A stretch of DNA of 56,518 bases from Welwitschia mirabilis (GCA_051453625.1 JBOZIK010000001.1:2999880-3056397); one strand, 5' to 3'. Positions 33,931-46,105 are shown, counted from the first letter of the stretch. Numbers and translations: made by a program. Notes: generated by a model from the sequence alone, not told the origin.

Positions 33931-35273
33931 TGTGGTGTGAATTCTTGTAATCTGGAAGTCCTTTAGATAAACCTGTAGTTTACATAAATCATAGAAATGA
34001 CACTCTAGTATAGACAAGAGTTCACTCGAATGTCGTAATCCAATGAAGGCACTAGGCTTGGAGTTAGAAAAATGATTTTCACTATGTATTCTATTATTCT
34101 CTTGTTTTTATAAAAAAACTGAATAACAACAATACAAGTAATGAAATGATATGGAAATGAAAATGCTATGGAAATGGTAATGAAAATATAATGAAAGTGT
34201 ATCTTATGTAGAATTTAATCTTCCTATCATAAGAATACTTCTCTATAACTTATATCAAATAGAAAGAGCACTTACTAGTTCCTAATCAATATAAATTATG
34301 AGATCTACCCAAAATATGACTTGAATGTAATATGGAGAAAGAAACAACAATGTAAATATATTCTTAAATGAGATCAACCTTAATAAAGGTTGTCCTTAAT
34401 ATCTAAGTAAATCTAAGAGTGCTACACTGAGATCAACTTAAATAATAAGGGATATTCACAATAATGAAAATAAATGAATTTGTATTACTAATCATAGCAT
34501 CCACTTATAACGCTAGAATAATAGTGCCTCAATGAGAGGGACATAGCCTAATACCAAGGGGACTTCTTTCTGTAGTATGGAATGGACCTCTTGCCTTCAA
34601 GCTTCTATCATGAGTATGGAGAACAAAAGATGGAAAATTGGAATGAAAGAGGGGAGGCGTATTTATAGATTTCTGAGTGAAGAAATGGGTGGCCAAACCT
34701 TGAAGGTAGGAAAAGAAACCCTAACAACTCGTGTGGCCCATTAGTACTCATTACAAGGTAAAAACAGTTGTTGTCCTATACATCGTCCACATGACAGAGG
34801 GGACGACACCACCTTAGTAGCTTGGGTTGTGTGCCCTGTGTCTTGGATTATGTATCCTATGCTGTCGTTAGTTTTGTGGTGTCGTCTTTAATGTCGTCTA
34901 GATAAAAAGGTGAACTATACATTCTTGATGTATGTGCTAGGTGTTGTGGTTGATGCTATAGGCTTTTGTCCATGTCAACAGTATGATTATCTTGAGTGTT
35001 ATCCACACGATTGAGGGGACGACGATCTTCTTTTCCTCTTTTTCCAAGGTGAATCAGTATTTGCATCGTTCCATTCTTCTCCTATCCTATAATATCAGAA
35101 TAAGTTCAAGAAACTACCAAAAATGCTGGATATCACATGTTNNNNNNNNNNAAATCCTTCATAATCATAGATCCCTACTTATCCTTGTTAGTATTACATC
35201 AAAACCTATATAAATGCCTTACATAAATACTCAAAACACACCATTAAATTCCCATAAATTGGCATCGCAACAC
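33931..35273 (-). repeat. Athila-type LTR (LTR 2), read as a 3' LTR
   Basis: It shares ordered blocks with LTR 1 (7701-8851): TGTAAT..TCCT near the start, GTAATCC..TGAAGGC at 34034, CCTCAATGAGA and AATACCAAGGGG at 34530-34560, and CATGACAGAGGGGACGACAC near 34790. It ends CGCAACA at 35273. The sequence just right, CAGCCCCCTACTT, is AAGTAGGGGGCTG on the minus strand, a polypurine tract next to an LTR start. This makes it the 3' LTR of a minus-strand element whose body lay to the right. Length 1343 bp. Confidence 0.65.
34660..34668 (-). promoter_or_regulatory. LTR TATA box
   Basis: On the minus strand the LTR reads ATCTATAAATACGCC, a clear TATA box about 600 bp from the LTR start. It is better kept than its counterpart in LTR 1. 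Confidence 0.5.
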
Positions 35274-35514
35274 AGCCCCCTACTTAGCCTTGTTAGTCCC
35301 TGATAAAGTAAGTGATCACTAGATTGTAAGCCAATTTGAAAGTACTACACACCAATTGTAAATTGAGTCATAAAAACATATCATTAATTAGGCAACTACA
35401 AATTCTGAAAAAACTTTCAAAGCTCCCTACTTAAACATATTACTATAAAATGAATGCAACATAAATAAAATTCAAAAAGTGACTATATGGCTCATAAAAG
35501 TGAATTTATGTATG
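35274..35514 (-). other. Athila-type 3' region stub with polypurine tract
   Basis: It holds the polypurine tract (35274-35285) and about 230 bp of AT-rich sequence before a 100-N gap at 35515-35614. CTCCCTACTTAAACAT near 35424 repeats the tract-like motif. No coding part of the element is present. Confidence 0.45.
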
Positions 35515-35614
35515 NNNNNNNNNNNNNNNNNNNNNNNNNNNNNNNNNNNNNNNNNNNNNNNNNNNNNNNNNNNNNNNNNNNNNNNNNNNNNNNNNNNNNN
35601 NNNNNNNNNNNNNN

Positions 35615-36025
35615 AAGAGAATCAAACCAGAAAACTCTGACCTAACTCTATAAGTAAAAGAGTTCTTTTATTTTGTTAATAAATTTTTCAGGTGGATCTA
35701 CTAAATTGGAACAGATTCTTAAAGTATAAAAACTTGTTGGTAATAAGTCAGGTATTGGCTTCATCTCTCAAAAACCTTAAAGGCAGCAAAATTAGATAAT
35801 TAGTGATGGTGAGTTCTTTTAAAAAGTTACTTGTCATTTCTGTGGAAGAAGTGGTTATTCAAAACTCTTGTGCAATGCTAGAAAACTATTGTTATTTTTA
35901 AACTCAGTTAGTACCTTTTCGTTTAAATTTATTCCTAAAGAAGGTATACCACATTAGTCTAAAAGGACGATATGGGTAAAAGCTAATGATCTTAAAAGTC
36001 TTTTAATTTAGATAGCTTTCAAGGT
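35615..36025 (+). pseudogene. copia gag/protease fragment related to copia 2
   Basis: This 411-bp piece between two 100-N gaps (35515-35614 and 36026-36125) parallels copia 2 from about 27300 to 27700. It keeps a zinc knuckle, CHFCGRSGYSKLLC (about 35830-35871), with the His changed to Tyr; copia 2 has lost this motif. It is a remnant of a second family member or a misplaced short contig. Confidence 0.65.
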
Positions 36026-36125
36026 NNNNNNNNNNNNNNNNNNNNNNNNNNNNNNNNNNNNNNNNNNNNNNNNNNNNNNNNNNNNNNNNNNNNNNNNNNN
36101 NNNNNNNNNNNNNNNNNNNNNNNNN

Positions 36126-36201
<76 letters not shown>
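36126..36201. repeat. (TG)n microsatellite
   Basis: About 76 bp of TG dinucleotides with one TTTG interruption near 36137. It starts at the right edge of a 100-N gap, which it may have caused by blocking assembly. Confidence 0.95.
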
Positions 36202-36203
<2 letters not shown>

Positions 36204-36689
36204 GGTTGGTGGGCAATGGAAAGGAAGTGTGAGGGAGGGAATTATGTATAAATATTTGAGGTTCATAATCAAACAAATAAGTTGGGCTATCATCCTCAGG
36301 GAAGAAAGTGAGACTTCAACAAGATCAAATTCTACATCAAAAGCAAGGTGAGATTATTATTTGAATGTATTACTTTCTTTTGATATTGTGCATTAATCCA
36401 AGCATTAAGTCCATAGGATTTGCTTAACTACTCATTCTTGGTTATAGCATAGTTTTCATTTTTTAGCTTCTTTTTATAATTAGAATTGGTAATTTGGTCT
36501 ACTTCTCGTGGTTTAGTTTGATTTTGGAGGCTATAATTTTATGCCTACGCCTTGTACTTTGTGTGATATTGGTGACTCCCTTAGTTACTATATAACATAA
36601 TTCTTCTTATTCTACCTTTCTCATCTATTTTTATGGATAACAGTAAAATAATTATATGAAGTCTTTGTAGAAAGAAGAAGAAAGTTTCT

Positions 36690-37615
36690 AATAAAAAATG
36701 ATGCTGAAACTAAGAATTGGGCCCCTTCCTCTTTTCCACCTTCTTCTTTTTCCCCTTCTTCTTTTCAACCTTTATGTATGAATAATGGTGATAAGACTTA
36801 ATGTATTAGGACTTATACCTCATTTAGAAAACCATTCTACAATAAATTTAACATACCTCAATATCCTTTAATAGATGAAAATGAAGAAGTAATAGATTTC
36901 TTATATCCATCAGGTTCTTTGAACAACCAAATTAATCAAGATAATTCTCTTAATCATTTAATTAAAGAGTTGAATAAAACATAAGATACCATCAACAAAA
37001 ATATGAAGAATCTATAGGCATATTTCAGTAAACCATGTTAGGAAATAAAAGACCTTAAAGTTCTGTTACTACTCCAAATAGTATCAACTCTCAATGAAAG
37101 AGATGATATGACAGAATTAGAGGATGAAATGGTATAATTAAATGATAAAATTTGAAATTAATTATCCTTATTCTACCATTGAGAAGAAAGCCAAAGTGAT
37201 AACAATGAATTTTTAGCTCACCAACTAAACAAAAATAATGAGAATGATAAGTTAATATATGATGGTATAGAGATAGTAGATTATATTCTAAATATCCACT
37301 TACTTTTGTAAAATAAATGTAAAAGGAAAGAAGAAATTCTAGAGGAATTTTAAAATCTTCCAACCAGTGATGAATCTAGTGATCCTATTTCTCTTTTAAT
37401 TTTTTTGATGAATCTAATAACTTGAAGAATGGTGATATACAAAATGATGATGATCCAAATAATGAGAAGGAGGAGGATAAGAAAGAAGTTGTAGATATTT
37501 AATAAAATCCAATAGGAAACAAACTTCTCACATCCCATGAAATAATCAAACTTAAAGAATCTAACCTTATCAAGGATGTTTTTCCATCTTTCCTACTTAT
37601 GCTTTCATGTAAAAC
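36690..37615 (+). pseudogene. decayed acidic protein ORF, unknown family (first of a pair)
   Basis: One plus frame gives FPPSSFSPSSFQPLCMNN, TYTSFRKPFYNKFNIPQYPL, ENEEVIDFLYPSGSLNNQIN, LNHLIKELNKT, and later (other frames) ESQSDNNEFLAHQLNKNNEN and DDDPNNEKEEDKKEVVDI, ending in LLTSHEIIKLKESNLIKDVF. A Ser/Pro-rich start, helical middle and acidic tail recall gag-type proteins, but there is no zinc knuckle or other defining motif. About six stops lie in roughly 300 codons. A gag-like or endogenous-pararetrovirus origin is possible but unproven. Confidence 0.4.
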
Positions 37616-37796
37616 TTAAAATACTGGTATTTCTTCTACCCCAATCCCACATTACCTTGTACTTTTGAAAAACATGATTTATGATTTCTTAGAATCTTGA
37701 ATTGAAGAAAATCTTATCTTCTTGATGCAAATCTATACCTTAAGTTGAATCTTAAGGAACGTCTTGGTCTACTAAACATGTCTTAACCAATCATTC

Positions 37797-38226
37797 CTTC
37801 CAATATTTTTTGGATCTATTCTTTGAGTAGCACCATTGACGAATTACAAAATGACAATTATGCTTACAATACTTGGCATTAATTCAATAAGAGATTATTT
37901 TTCAATGAAATCTGTCAATTCTTCATTTATTATTTAGATTATGAAATTTGTGTTATTAAGATGTTATCAATATATTTCTTTTACTACCAATTGATTTCAT
38001 TCAAGGATGATCATATGCGTTTAATGTTTCATCGATTGGTTTCTATATCATTTGGTCCTTATTTTACTAAAAAAGTATGATTTAATGACTATGTTTGAAC
38101 AACTACCTTTTTGCATAAGAAAAAACACAAAGCAAAAGAACAATGGTCTTGTACTATTATTCTACTTGAAGCAATTGATTTCTTGAAGCCTCTTTTCTTG
38201 GAGGAATCTCCACCACTTACCCTTGT
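37797..38226 (+). pseudogene. decayed ORF, unknown family (second of a pair)
   Basis: A frame of about 140 codons with three internal stops. It includes LSSTIDELQNDNYAYNTWH, FNKRLFFNEICQFFIYYLDY, KMLSIYFFYYQLISFKDDHM, RLMFHRLVSISFGPYFTKKV and KHKAKEQWSCTIILLEAIDF, ending PPLTLV and a stop. Hydrophobic and charged blocks alternate as in a folded helical domain. It lies about 180 bp downstream of the first decayed ORF on the same strand, so the two may come from one element. No family recognised. Confidence 0.4.
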
Positions 38227-40249
38227 ATAAATGTTATTATTCAAATGCTCTCTCTTTTTTAACATTTCTTAAATTAATTTTATTTTAGTTTTTCATCATG
38301 TAGTATGTTCAAGAATTTCATGCTTTTCCAATCTATGATGATTAATTGGATTTTAGCCAATTGAGAGGTACTTGTAAACCTATGAACTCTTAATTCATGA
38401 GAGAAAATTATACTTAATTGAGTTGTTTATGTTGTATGCTTTATTTCTTCATCCACTTTAGTTTTGCTGTTGCAAGTTATTATTACTTTATAAGTCACAT
38501 TTTAGAGGAGGGAANNNNNNNNNNNNNNNNNNNNNNNNNNNNNNNNNNNNNNNNNNNNNNNNNNNNNNNNNNNNNNNNNNNNNNNNNNNNNNNNNNNNNN
38601 NNNNNNNNNNNNNNNNNNNNNNNNNNNNNNNNNNNNNNNNNNNNNNNNNNNNNNNNNNNNNNNNNNNNNNNNNNNNNNNNNNNNNNNNNNNNNNNNNNNN
38701 NNNNNNNNNNNNNNNNNNNNNNNNNNNNNNNNNNNNNNNNNNNNNNNNNNNNNNNNNNNNNNNNNNNNNNNNNNNNNNNNNNNNNNNNNNNNNNNNNNNN
38801 NNNNNNNNNNNNNNNNNNNNNNNNNNNNNNNNNNNNNNNNNNNNNNNNNNNNNNNNNNNNNNNNNNNNNNNNNNNNNNNNNNNNNNNNNNNNNNNNNNNN
38901 NNNNNNNNNNNNNNNNNNNNNNNNNNNNNNNNNNNNNNNNNNNNNNNNNNNNNNNNNNNNNNNNNNNNNNNNNNNNNNNNNNNNNNNNNNNNNNNNNNNN
39001 NNNNNNNNNNNNNNNNNNNNNNNNNNNNNNNNNNNNNNNNNNNNNNNNNNNNNNNNNNNNNNNNNNNNNNNNNNNNNNNNNNNNNNNNNNNNTAGCCTTT
39101 GTCCTATTTAATGGGTTCTACTATTTTTGATAAAAGCAAGATCAGTGGTTTAGAAATGAGATCCTTTATCACGTTATCAAAAATATTATTCATATACAAC
39201 CATCTTTCTAAGTTGATGTTTGGTGATCATAACTATGATATGTTAATTTCAATTAGTGTATTGTCATGTTCATTCACATTATTTGAACAACACTATGATG
39301 TCTTAACTAACTTTGAATCATGCATCTTTACTTGGAAATGAGACACCATTGCTAAGTAATCAACTTTAAATAAGATATGTTCTATTGTAATGTGTTTCTT
39401 TTTTCCTTAAGGTGGAATATTTTAAAGTTATTAATGCATCTTTTTCCATCATTTATGGGATTATAGCATTTTATTCATCAAAGAAACTTGCACCTTATTT
39501 TCCATGTTAATGATGATTTCACCTTTATCTAATTGTGCTACTACTCTCAAGATTCCTTACTCATATTTATGATGATTTAATGCTCTATTTCTAATCCATG
39601 TATCAATTTGCTGATTTAATTTTCCATATGTTAACTTTCTTTAAATTTGGGATAAATTTATCTTCCATTGAAGGGTGGAAACTTGGAAATCCTAAAAGAC
39701 TGAATCTATTTGAAATAAATATTTATCGTGAAATTTGGAATTATGGTTTTCATAAAACTCAAACCATAATTTTGAATTGAATGCATATCTTTTTATGATG
39801 TTTAAATATAATATTTACTTGGTATGATGGAATGAGATGTGTTCTATGTTTAACAATGTAATTTACTTTTATACTTGAATGTTATGTTTTATCCCTTTTC
39901 CAATTTGGCTTGCTTTTATTCTCTTCCACTTTCTTTACGAGGTAATGGAAAATGATTAATGTGGGGCTATGTTGCACAACCGAATTCGTCATATTTAATG
40001 GTGGTCTAAAGTATGTTTTTAGGTAGTTTTAACAAGCTTAATGGTCAAATTAACCAAGTTGTGATGTTAGGACTAAAGAAAAGGATCAGGTAGAATTTAT
40101 GATTGAAATGGATAGTTTTTGGAGCTTTTCCAAAAAGTCATCCCTATGGCCATTCTAGACAAAGTAAGGAGAAAGACATGTGTTAAAGCATCAGTGGACA
40201 ATTATTAATAGTTTCAAGGGTAACCACATGATCATCTAAATGAGGAAAA
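38227..40249. other. gene-poor stretch with a 578-N gap
   Basis: N run at 38515-39092. The sequence on both sides is AT-rich without recognisable coding. Open frames at 39099-39341 and 39598-39780 have no motif and are probably chance. Confidence 0.5.
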
Positions 40250-40397
40250 GACAATGAAGCATATTGAAGAAGAAGATAATGAAGCATATTTAGGAAAAAG
40301 ACAACCAAACATCTTAAGGAGAAAGATGATGAAGCATCTCAAGAACTAAGATGATAAAATATCTTAAGGAGAAAGTGACGAAGCATCTTGAAAAGAA
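40250..40397. repeat. 25-bp minisatellite, six units
   Basis: Units start at 40250, 40275, 40300, 40325, 40350 and 40375 (the last is 23 bp). The common form is GA(C/T)(A/G)AT(G/A)AAGCATCTTAAGGAGAAA. The unit length is not a multiple of three, so it is not a protein repeat. Confidence 0.85.
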
Positions 40398-42334
40398 TGA
40401 CAACGGAGAATCTTGTGGCCAAGTATCATCCACACCTAGCTCACCTACCATCTGATTCAAACCTATTAATACCCACATAGGCATTCCATTTATTCATATT
40501 TTAATTCAAGGAGTGTCTTATGATGATTGGAGCATAAGTTAAAAAAGGTCCATCTAGCTTGTGAGAAGGTTCTCTTTGGTGTCAATCTATGTCATTAGCA
40601 TTAAGTTGCTGTTACTCATAAAGGCTGCAAGCCTACTTCTCATTTTATTGATAATAGAGTGTGTGTTTTTCTTGTTATCTCTATTTCTAATTCATTTTCC
40701 ATAGTGTATTTGTTCAATGCTTTTAAAAGATAGACAATGATATGTTATGTTTTCTGAGGACCAACTTGAGTAACAAGAAGTTGGTAAAATTGATTAATTA
40801 ATTAGGTGAGGATTGCACGTCATCATTGCATTTATTTCATTTACATCTTTACATCATCACTTGCATTATTGATTTTCATTTTGCATTTCTAAATTAAAAA
40901 GACCAAAAATATATTCATCCTCTTTCTTTATCCCTCTCTCTTATTCATGAATTAGAACTTTCAACTCATTTTGTTCTAAGTGTGTGACATTCAAATTAAC
41001 TCATCATATAGTATGTTGTGTATCTAAGGCATTATGTATTAAATATTTTAGGTTTATAATCAAATAAAAAATTTAAATTGAAGCACATATTACACTCTTT
41101 AATAAAGAGAAAGGATATGTTTTTCTTTATTACTCTTAAACTTCTTTGTTAAGAGAAAAATAGAACATAATTACAAATATTTTATGTGCATTTTTCAACT
41201 ACCTCCACATTATATTAGTCATTATTTTGAGATTGTATTCAAATTTTTCTAACTTATAACCCTTTTCATCCCACAGATCTTATGGGTCTTTATGGATGTA
41301 ATAAAAAATTTTGTTTTGATTTCCATGTTTGTAATTTCATAGATTACAACATTATAGTTTCATGTATTTGTAGTTTCATAGATCTAGTTAGTTTTTCATT
41401 TGGTAGTTTTGCTAAATGCCTAGTAAGGGGAAAATAGAATACTATCTAGCAATAAATTACATTAAAATTAACAAATTCATATCATTATGGTAAAGTAACA
41501 AAATAAATGTTAAGCATAAAACTAATTACTATTCCAAAAATCGGATGGGAAATGATTTTAACAAAAATCAAACATTTTAAAATTATGATAAAGGATTTCC
41601 TTATGCAAATGAAATCTTTACCAAATAATAGGGAGAATAATAACTTTTAGTTCTAAATGCAATAGAAAAAGTTGAACCCTAATTCTTCTACTTTTATAAA
41701 GGATGTTCAAGTATTCATCTCTTAATCACAAAACCAATATTTGTTTTCACGTATTCAACATTTAAAAGTAGATGAAGATTTTAATGAATCTTTTCATTGA
41801 CCTCTCCATCTTATTATTGTAATGGATTTTCATTCTTTTTAATAGTAATAAAGAAATTTTTTATATAGAATAGTACAAAAAGATAAAGCAAGAGTTTCCA
41901 CTCAAAGATTAGAAATGATGTGATGCTTTTACAAATATCTCAAAAATTTTATTAGGTACTGCTTGACATGTAAGTGATGGGATATGAAGGAAAAAGAACG
42001 TGTTCCAGTGGTGAATGCAAAGAAGTAATGATGGCTTTTAAGTGTTAAAATAATCTAGAAAAATATTAAATTATATAAGAATTTCATCCATTACAAAAGT
42101 AGACATATATCAAATAAATGTAATTGGAATTAGTACACCTACTTAAAAAAGAGCTAAGGAATCTAGGAAGGTTCTTTGAAATAAACAAATATAGAATATA
42201 ATTTTCTTATTGAGACATCCCAAAATTTTTATCAAGACTTATTTAAGAACAACAATGGAATAGAACCTTTTTCGAATCTTGATAGTAAGGTATCACTTTC
42301 ATTTAAGGAAACATGCAAAAGAATCAAAATAATA
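40398..42334. other. AT-rich stretch without a clear gene
   Basis: Around 40560-40780 the sequence has an LTR-like texture, but no ends were fixed. From about 41900 to 42334 there are plus-strand coding-like pieces that probably belong to the linker of the LINE starting at 42335. Nothing further can be supported. Confidence 0.4.
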
Positions 42335-42568
42335 CCTTTAGGGAAGGTAGAAAATGTATAAGGCCTCTATGGAGAAATGTTAAAGTTAGGTAGGACTATA
42401 ATGAATTAATATGATTGTTTATTTTTTTCTTCTACTTGATCTGTGTTTTTATGTTCTATTTCATCAAATGGAAAGTTTGAGTCTTTTACATATAAAATTA
42501 AATACATTGTTTCGTATTTCATTAACTAAGTTAATAATTATTTTACCAAGTATGTTAACTTACTAACA

Positions 42569-45540
42569 TTCCTATTTAATTTTAACTTAGTTTCATACTT
42601 TTATACTTTGATCTTTGTTTTTTTAATATCCATATGAATTTTTCTTATCTTTGTCTTGTGATTCATCTCCTATGTGAATTGGTTTGTCATTCTTCATTTT
42701 GAGTTCATCATCTTTAGAAGCATTTTAGAAATATTTCATCTATACAATTTCATCTTGGAAATAAGTAGGATAGTAATGTTTTGAAAAACTTCATCATTTC
42801 CAGTTTTCTAGATATCTTGTTTCATCTTAAGGTATTATTTTGATGGCTAATCATTTTTGTTGCTTCATCTTACTTTAATACTTTAGCTTTAATTTGTTTT
42901 ATGTTAAACTAACAAATAATTTCTTTGGTAATTAGAATTGCTTTCTTCTTAGAAGATGACTTATTAAATTTGTTTAAGCATTTTTTACATTAGGGTTTTT
43001 CCGTCTAGAAAGAAAGTTATGAAATAACACAAATATAAATACTTTGTACAACTTCTCATTTTATTACTTTAATAAATAGTCGATTTTGCAAGCTAGACAT
43101 ATAGGGAAACATGGGACAAAGTTTTGTTTAATATAGTAAAATTAAGTTTCTTTTAGTAGTTGATTTATCATGTCTTCAAGTTCCTCTAATTTATTGTTAT
43201 CTCCTTCACTAGCTAGTTTGACTAGTACATTAGTTTTTCTAGCACTATCTTTAGGCTGCTTATTTGACACAAGCTCATGGTGTAATGCTTGTATTAGGAG
43301 TTAAACTCAACATAGCTCCTTTATTTAGACTTTAAGCTCATCAATGGTGCTTTGTGCTTTATTAAGTTCTCAGTCTTTTGTGTTTCTCTCTTAAGATATT
43401 TGGTTCTTATTCCCTTTAAGCTAAGTAACTTAGAACTATGTTTCACTAAGATACTATTAGAGTGCATCTTTGTCTTGCTTTATTGAACTACTATAGTGTA
43501 CCTTCATCTTGCTTCATTAAGTTACTACTGGAGTTCTTTGTTATTTTGCTTCATCTTAACTAGTTTTTCTTTCTACTAGTTCATTACAATTTATATCATG
43601 AGAAGTTATTTTCATTAAATGACACTAATATGTCCTTGTTTTATAAAGAATCATCAAGTTCTTATAAGTTACATAGAACCCATTATGTGATTTCTTATTA
43701 TCCTTGTAGCATCAAGGTCATTGTGATACATGATAGCCAATATATTTATGGCTTCTATATCTAACATTCATTCTTCATATGAAGTTTTTAAGCCTTCACT
43801 TTTATTGAATTTGTTTATCCTTATACATCTTGTAAATATTTTATTAATATCAGGCATCCTTCTAGTGATACTTCTTTGAGCCTATCTGACATCACTTGTT
43901 TTAAGAATGCATGAAGATAAGATTTAATAAACTTAAAATACTCCCATTCACATTGTTTTAACATATCCTTACAACAACTTCTTCAATAGTGAATTGATGC
44001 ATCGAATGAAAGAAATAAAACAAAAACAATAGCAAATAATAACATGCCTTTAACAAACATAATAGTTGCAAAGTATTTGAATGCACTTAGTAGATTGCAA
44101 AATTACTTCGAAGGACATAGATAGATGTACGAAAGCATTACTACCTGCTTTATATACATGAAATTCAACTTGGCAAAGGAAAAAAAGATAGAATGAAGTG
44201 GCTACCTTTTACCTTTTATAGATTAATTTTGTAGATTTCACTATTGAAATTCAAAGAAATTTTAAAGTTTTAATTAAATACCTTTGTTTGATTTGATAAG
44301 TTCATTTACTGCCAAAACTAGCTACACTTGTAATATAAATTTTAGAAATTATCCATTTAAAATACACATCTATGTCAATTATTAAAGAAAATACAATGGG
44401 CAATGTCAATGCTATTTCATTTTAACAGTGTTTTAGGAAGTAAGAATGAGAAAAGTAGGTTTTTCTTTTCCTTTTTTTTTTTTTTTTTTTAAGAACCAAC
44501 CATGACTTCTTATAATGTTTTTATCTTTAAGATGAACACTTCAATATTTATCAAGCGCAACCTATAGCAGAAAGGTTCCAGATGTACTTTGAAAATTTTT
44601 TTCTTCCTTTAAATATACAAATGCACATTCCTAACTTATGTTTATTATAACTCTAGATGCTTCTGGAAACATGGGCAAAGGCAAAATAGTGTACCTTCCT
44701 TGCTTTTATAGATGGAATATGGTTTCGATGAATTGCTAAACTTCATCTTCATTAATGAACAATAACATGGTGTTGGCTATCCTATCAATTTCCATGGAAA
44801 TTAAAGCTTCATTACTAGGTGCTTCAACCAATGTTTGTAAAACATCTCTCACATCTTTGCTTTTTATAACACATAGATTTCAATTTGATTGTTTTAATCT
44901 TCCATAACATATGACCATAGTTATTTGGCTATAGAATAGAGTTTGCTCATATCTTCTAATGCTTCATGGTACTTCTATGCTTTACAAGTGAAAAATTTCT
45001 TTTTGATCTTATTGAGTTGTGTTTCGTGTTTCAATGTTTATCATTTCTTTTTAGTTTTGTCAACTAGAATTAAAGGGCATCCATCTTTAATGTTGCCATG
45101 TTTCATTTCTCACAAAACATGAATCATGCATGTTGTAAGAACTAGTTTCTTCTAAGATTGGGTTCTTTGACTTCTACAAATTTTGATGCCTTATCACTAG
45201 ATAAAAATGACCTTTGTTTTCTTTCTTCTTATATTTCTAGTTTCAAATAAATTGTCATGATGTTGATTTAACTTACAACTTTCACAATAACTAACATTTC
45301 ATTACCAAGGTTAGTTAACAAAACAAACAAATTTATTTCACTTGTTAGTAATCATAATTATCTATTATAAGTGCTTTTAAAGTTTTCTTCACAACCTTAT
45401 TTTTCTTGCTATCAGTTTTACTTTAGGATATAATTATCAAATGATGAATCTAAAGATTTGTTAGGTTCATCTTCATTACCTTAGGACTTAACCTTTATCT
45501 CTGAATTTATTGTTTCATTGCGGTCATCTCAAAATTAAAA
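42569..45540 (-). pseudogene. decayed unknown protein inside copia 4
   Basis: Minus-strand coding pieces from right to left are KHGNIKDGCPLILVDKTKKK (about 45085), THE block YHEALEDMSKLYSIAK, KDVRDVLQTLVEAPSNEALI and SMEIDRIANTMLLFINEDEV (44770-44860), KQGRYTILPLPMFPEASRV, CEWEYFKFIKSYLHAFLKQV and MSDRLKEVSLEG (43870-43960), then coiled-coil-like KAQSTIDELKV and LASEGDNNKLEELEDMINQL (43160-43360), and DDELKMKNDKPIHIGDESQD (about 42680). Frames shift between pieces. It could be an unusual gag or a captured host gene. I do not recognise it. Confidence 0.4.
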
Positions 45541-45546
45541 CCTTTA

Positions 45547-45558
45547 CCTCTAATACCA
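45547..45558 (-). promoter_or_regulatory. primer binding site, initiator Met-tRNA type
   Basis: The minus strand reads TGGTATTAGAGG directly after the LTR end CCAACA. The consensus is TGGTATCAGAGC. This fixes the orientation of copia 4. Confidence 0.75.
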
Positions 45559-45672
45559 TGTTGGAAGATTGAGTGCATAGAAGTACTTTGGCATGATGTT
45601 GGAAGTTTAAGCATGTAGAAGCGCACTGATATCATGTTGGAAATTTATGTGCATGAAAGAAAAACAAGGTAT
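45559..45672. repeat. 38-bp triplication at the LTR/primer-site edge
   Basis: TGTTGG starts recur at 45559, 45597 and 45635, an exact 38-bp period. On the minus strand the outer unit reads CCAACATGATATCAGTGCGC, itself an LTR end plus a primer-site-like sequence. The LTR/primer boundary as a whole thus seems to have been duplicated. Confidence 0.75.
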
Positions 45673-46105
45673 ACAAATGCTCTATTACTATGTTAGAGGT
45701 TGGTAAGTGGTTTGTATAGAAGCAATTTAAATAAATTGCTGAATCTTTAAGTTAATTCACAATAATAGAGAAAAAAAAGTGATAAGGAAAATACAAACTT
45801 TATATTATATGAAATGTTTGAGAATGATTAATTAAATAATCAATGACAAATTAATGTTATAAATAATGAACCACCTACCTAAGTTTTCAACTCAGACTTA
45901 TTTGATTCTTAATGTTCCTTCATGCTTCTTCTTATCCAATGGATTGATATTGTTGTTCATTTTTTCTTCTACTTAATCTTTGTTTTTATAACATGTTTTA
46001 CTAGATGGAATAGTTATGTTTTTTGCATATGAAATGAAACATGTTTTTTCATGTTTTATTTACCAAGTTAACAATTGTCTTAACAATTATATTAACTTGA
46101 TAATA
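45559..46105 (-). repeat. copia 4 5' LTR
   Basis: The left edge TGTTGG at 45559 abuts the primer site. The right edge is set at 46105, where the alignment with the partial 3' LTR (ending ACTAACA at 42568) stops; here the final CA has become TA. Length 547 bp. The inner end carries three 38-bp units (45559, 45597 and 45635). Confidence 0.6.

Larger units (their letters stand above)
42407..46105 (-). mobile_element. copia-like LTR element without pol (copia 4), inserted in the LINE
   Basis: On the minus strand a 5' LTR (46105 down to 45559) ends in CCAACA and is followed at once by a Met-tRNA-type primer site. A partial 3' LTR (42407-42568) aligns with the first part of the 5' LTR (45950-46105), about 70 percent identical, and is preceded on the minus strand by a purine-rich stretch. 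The internal part is only about 3.0 kb. It shows decayed coding on the minus strand but no integrase, RT or RNase H, so the element looks non-autonomous. Confidence 0.6.

Noticed and set aside
36003-36351. His-Thr or Cys-Val repeat proteins
   Set aside because: They are translations of the (TG)n microsatellite and an N run.
38418-39095. 225-residue open frame
   Set aside because: Almost all of it is N; only about 30 residues are sequence.
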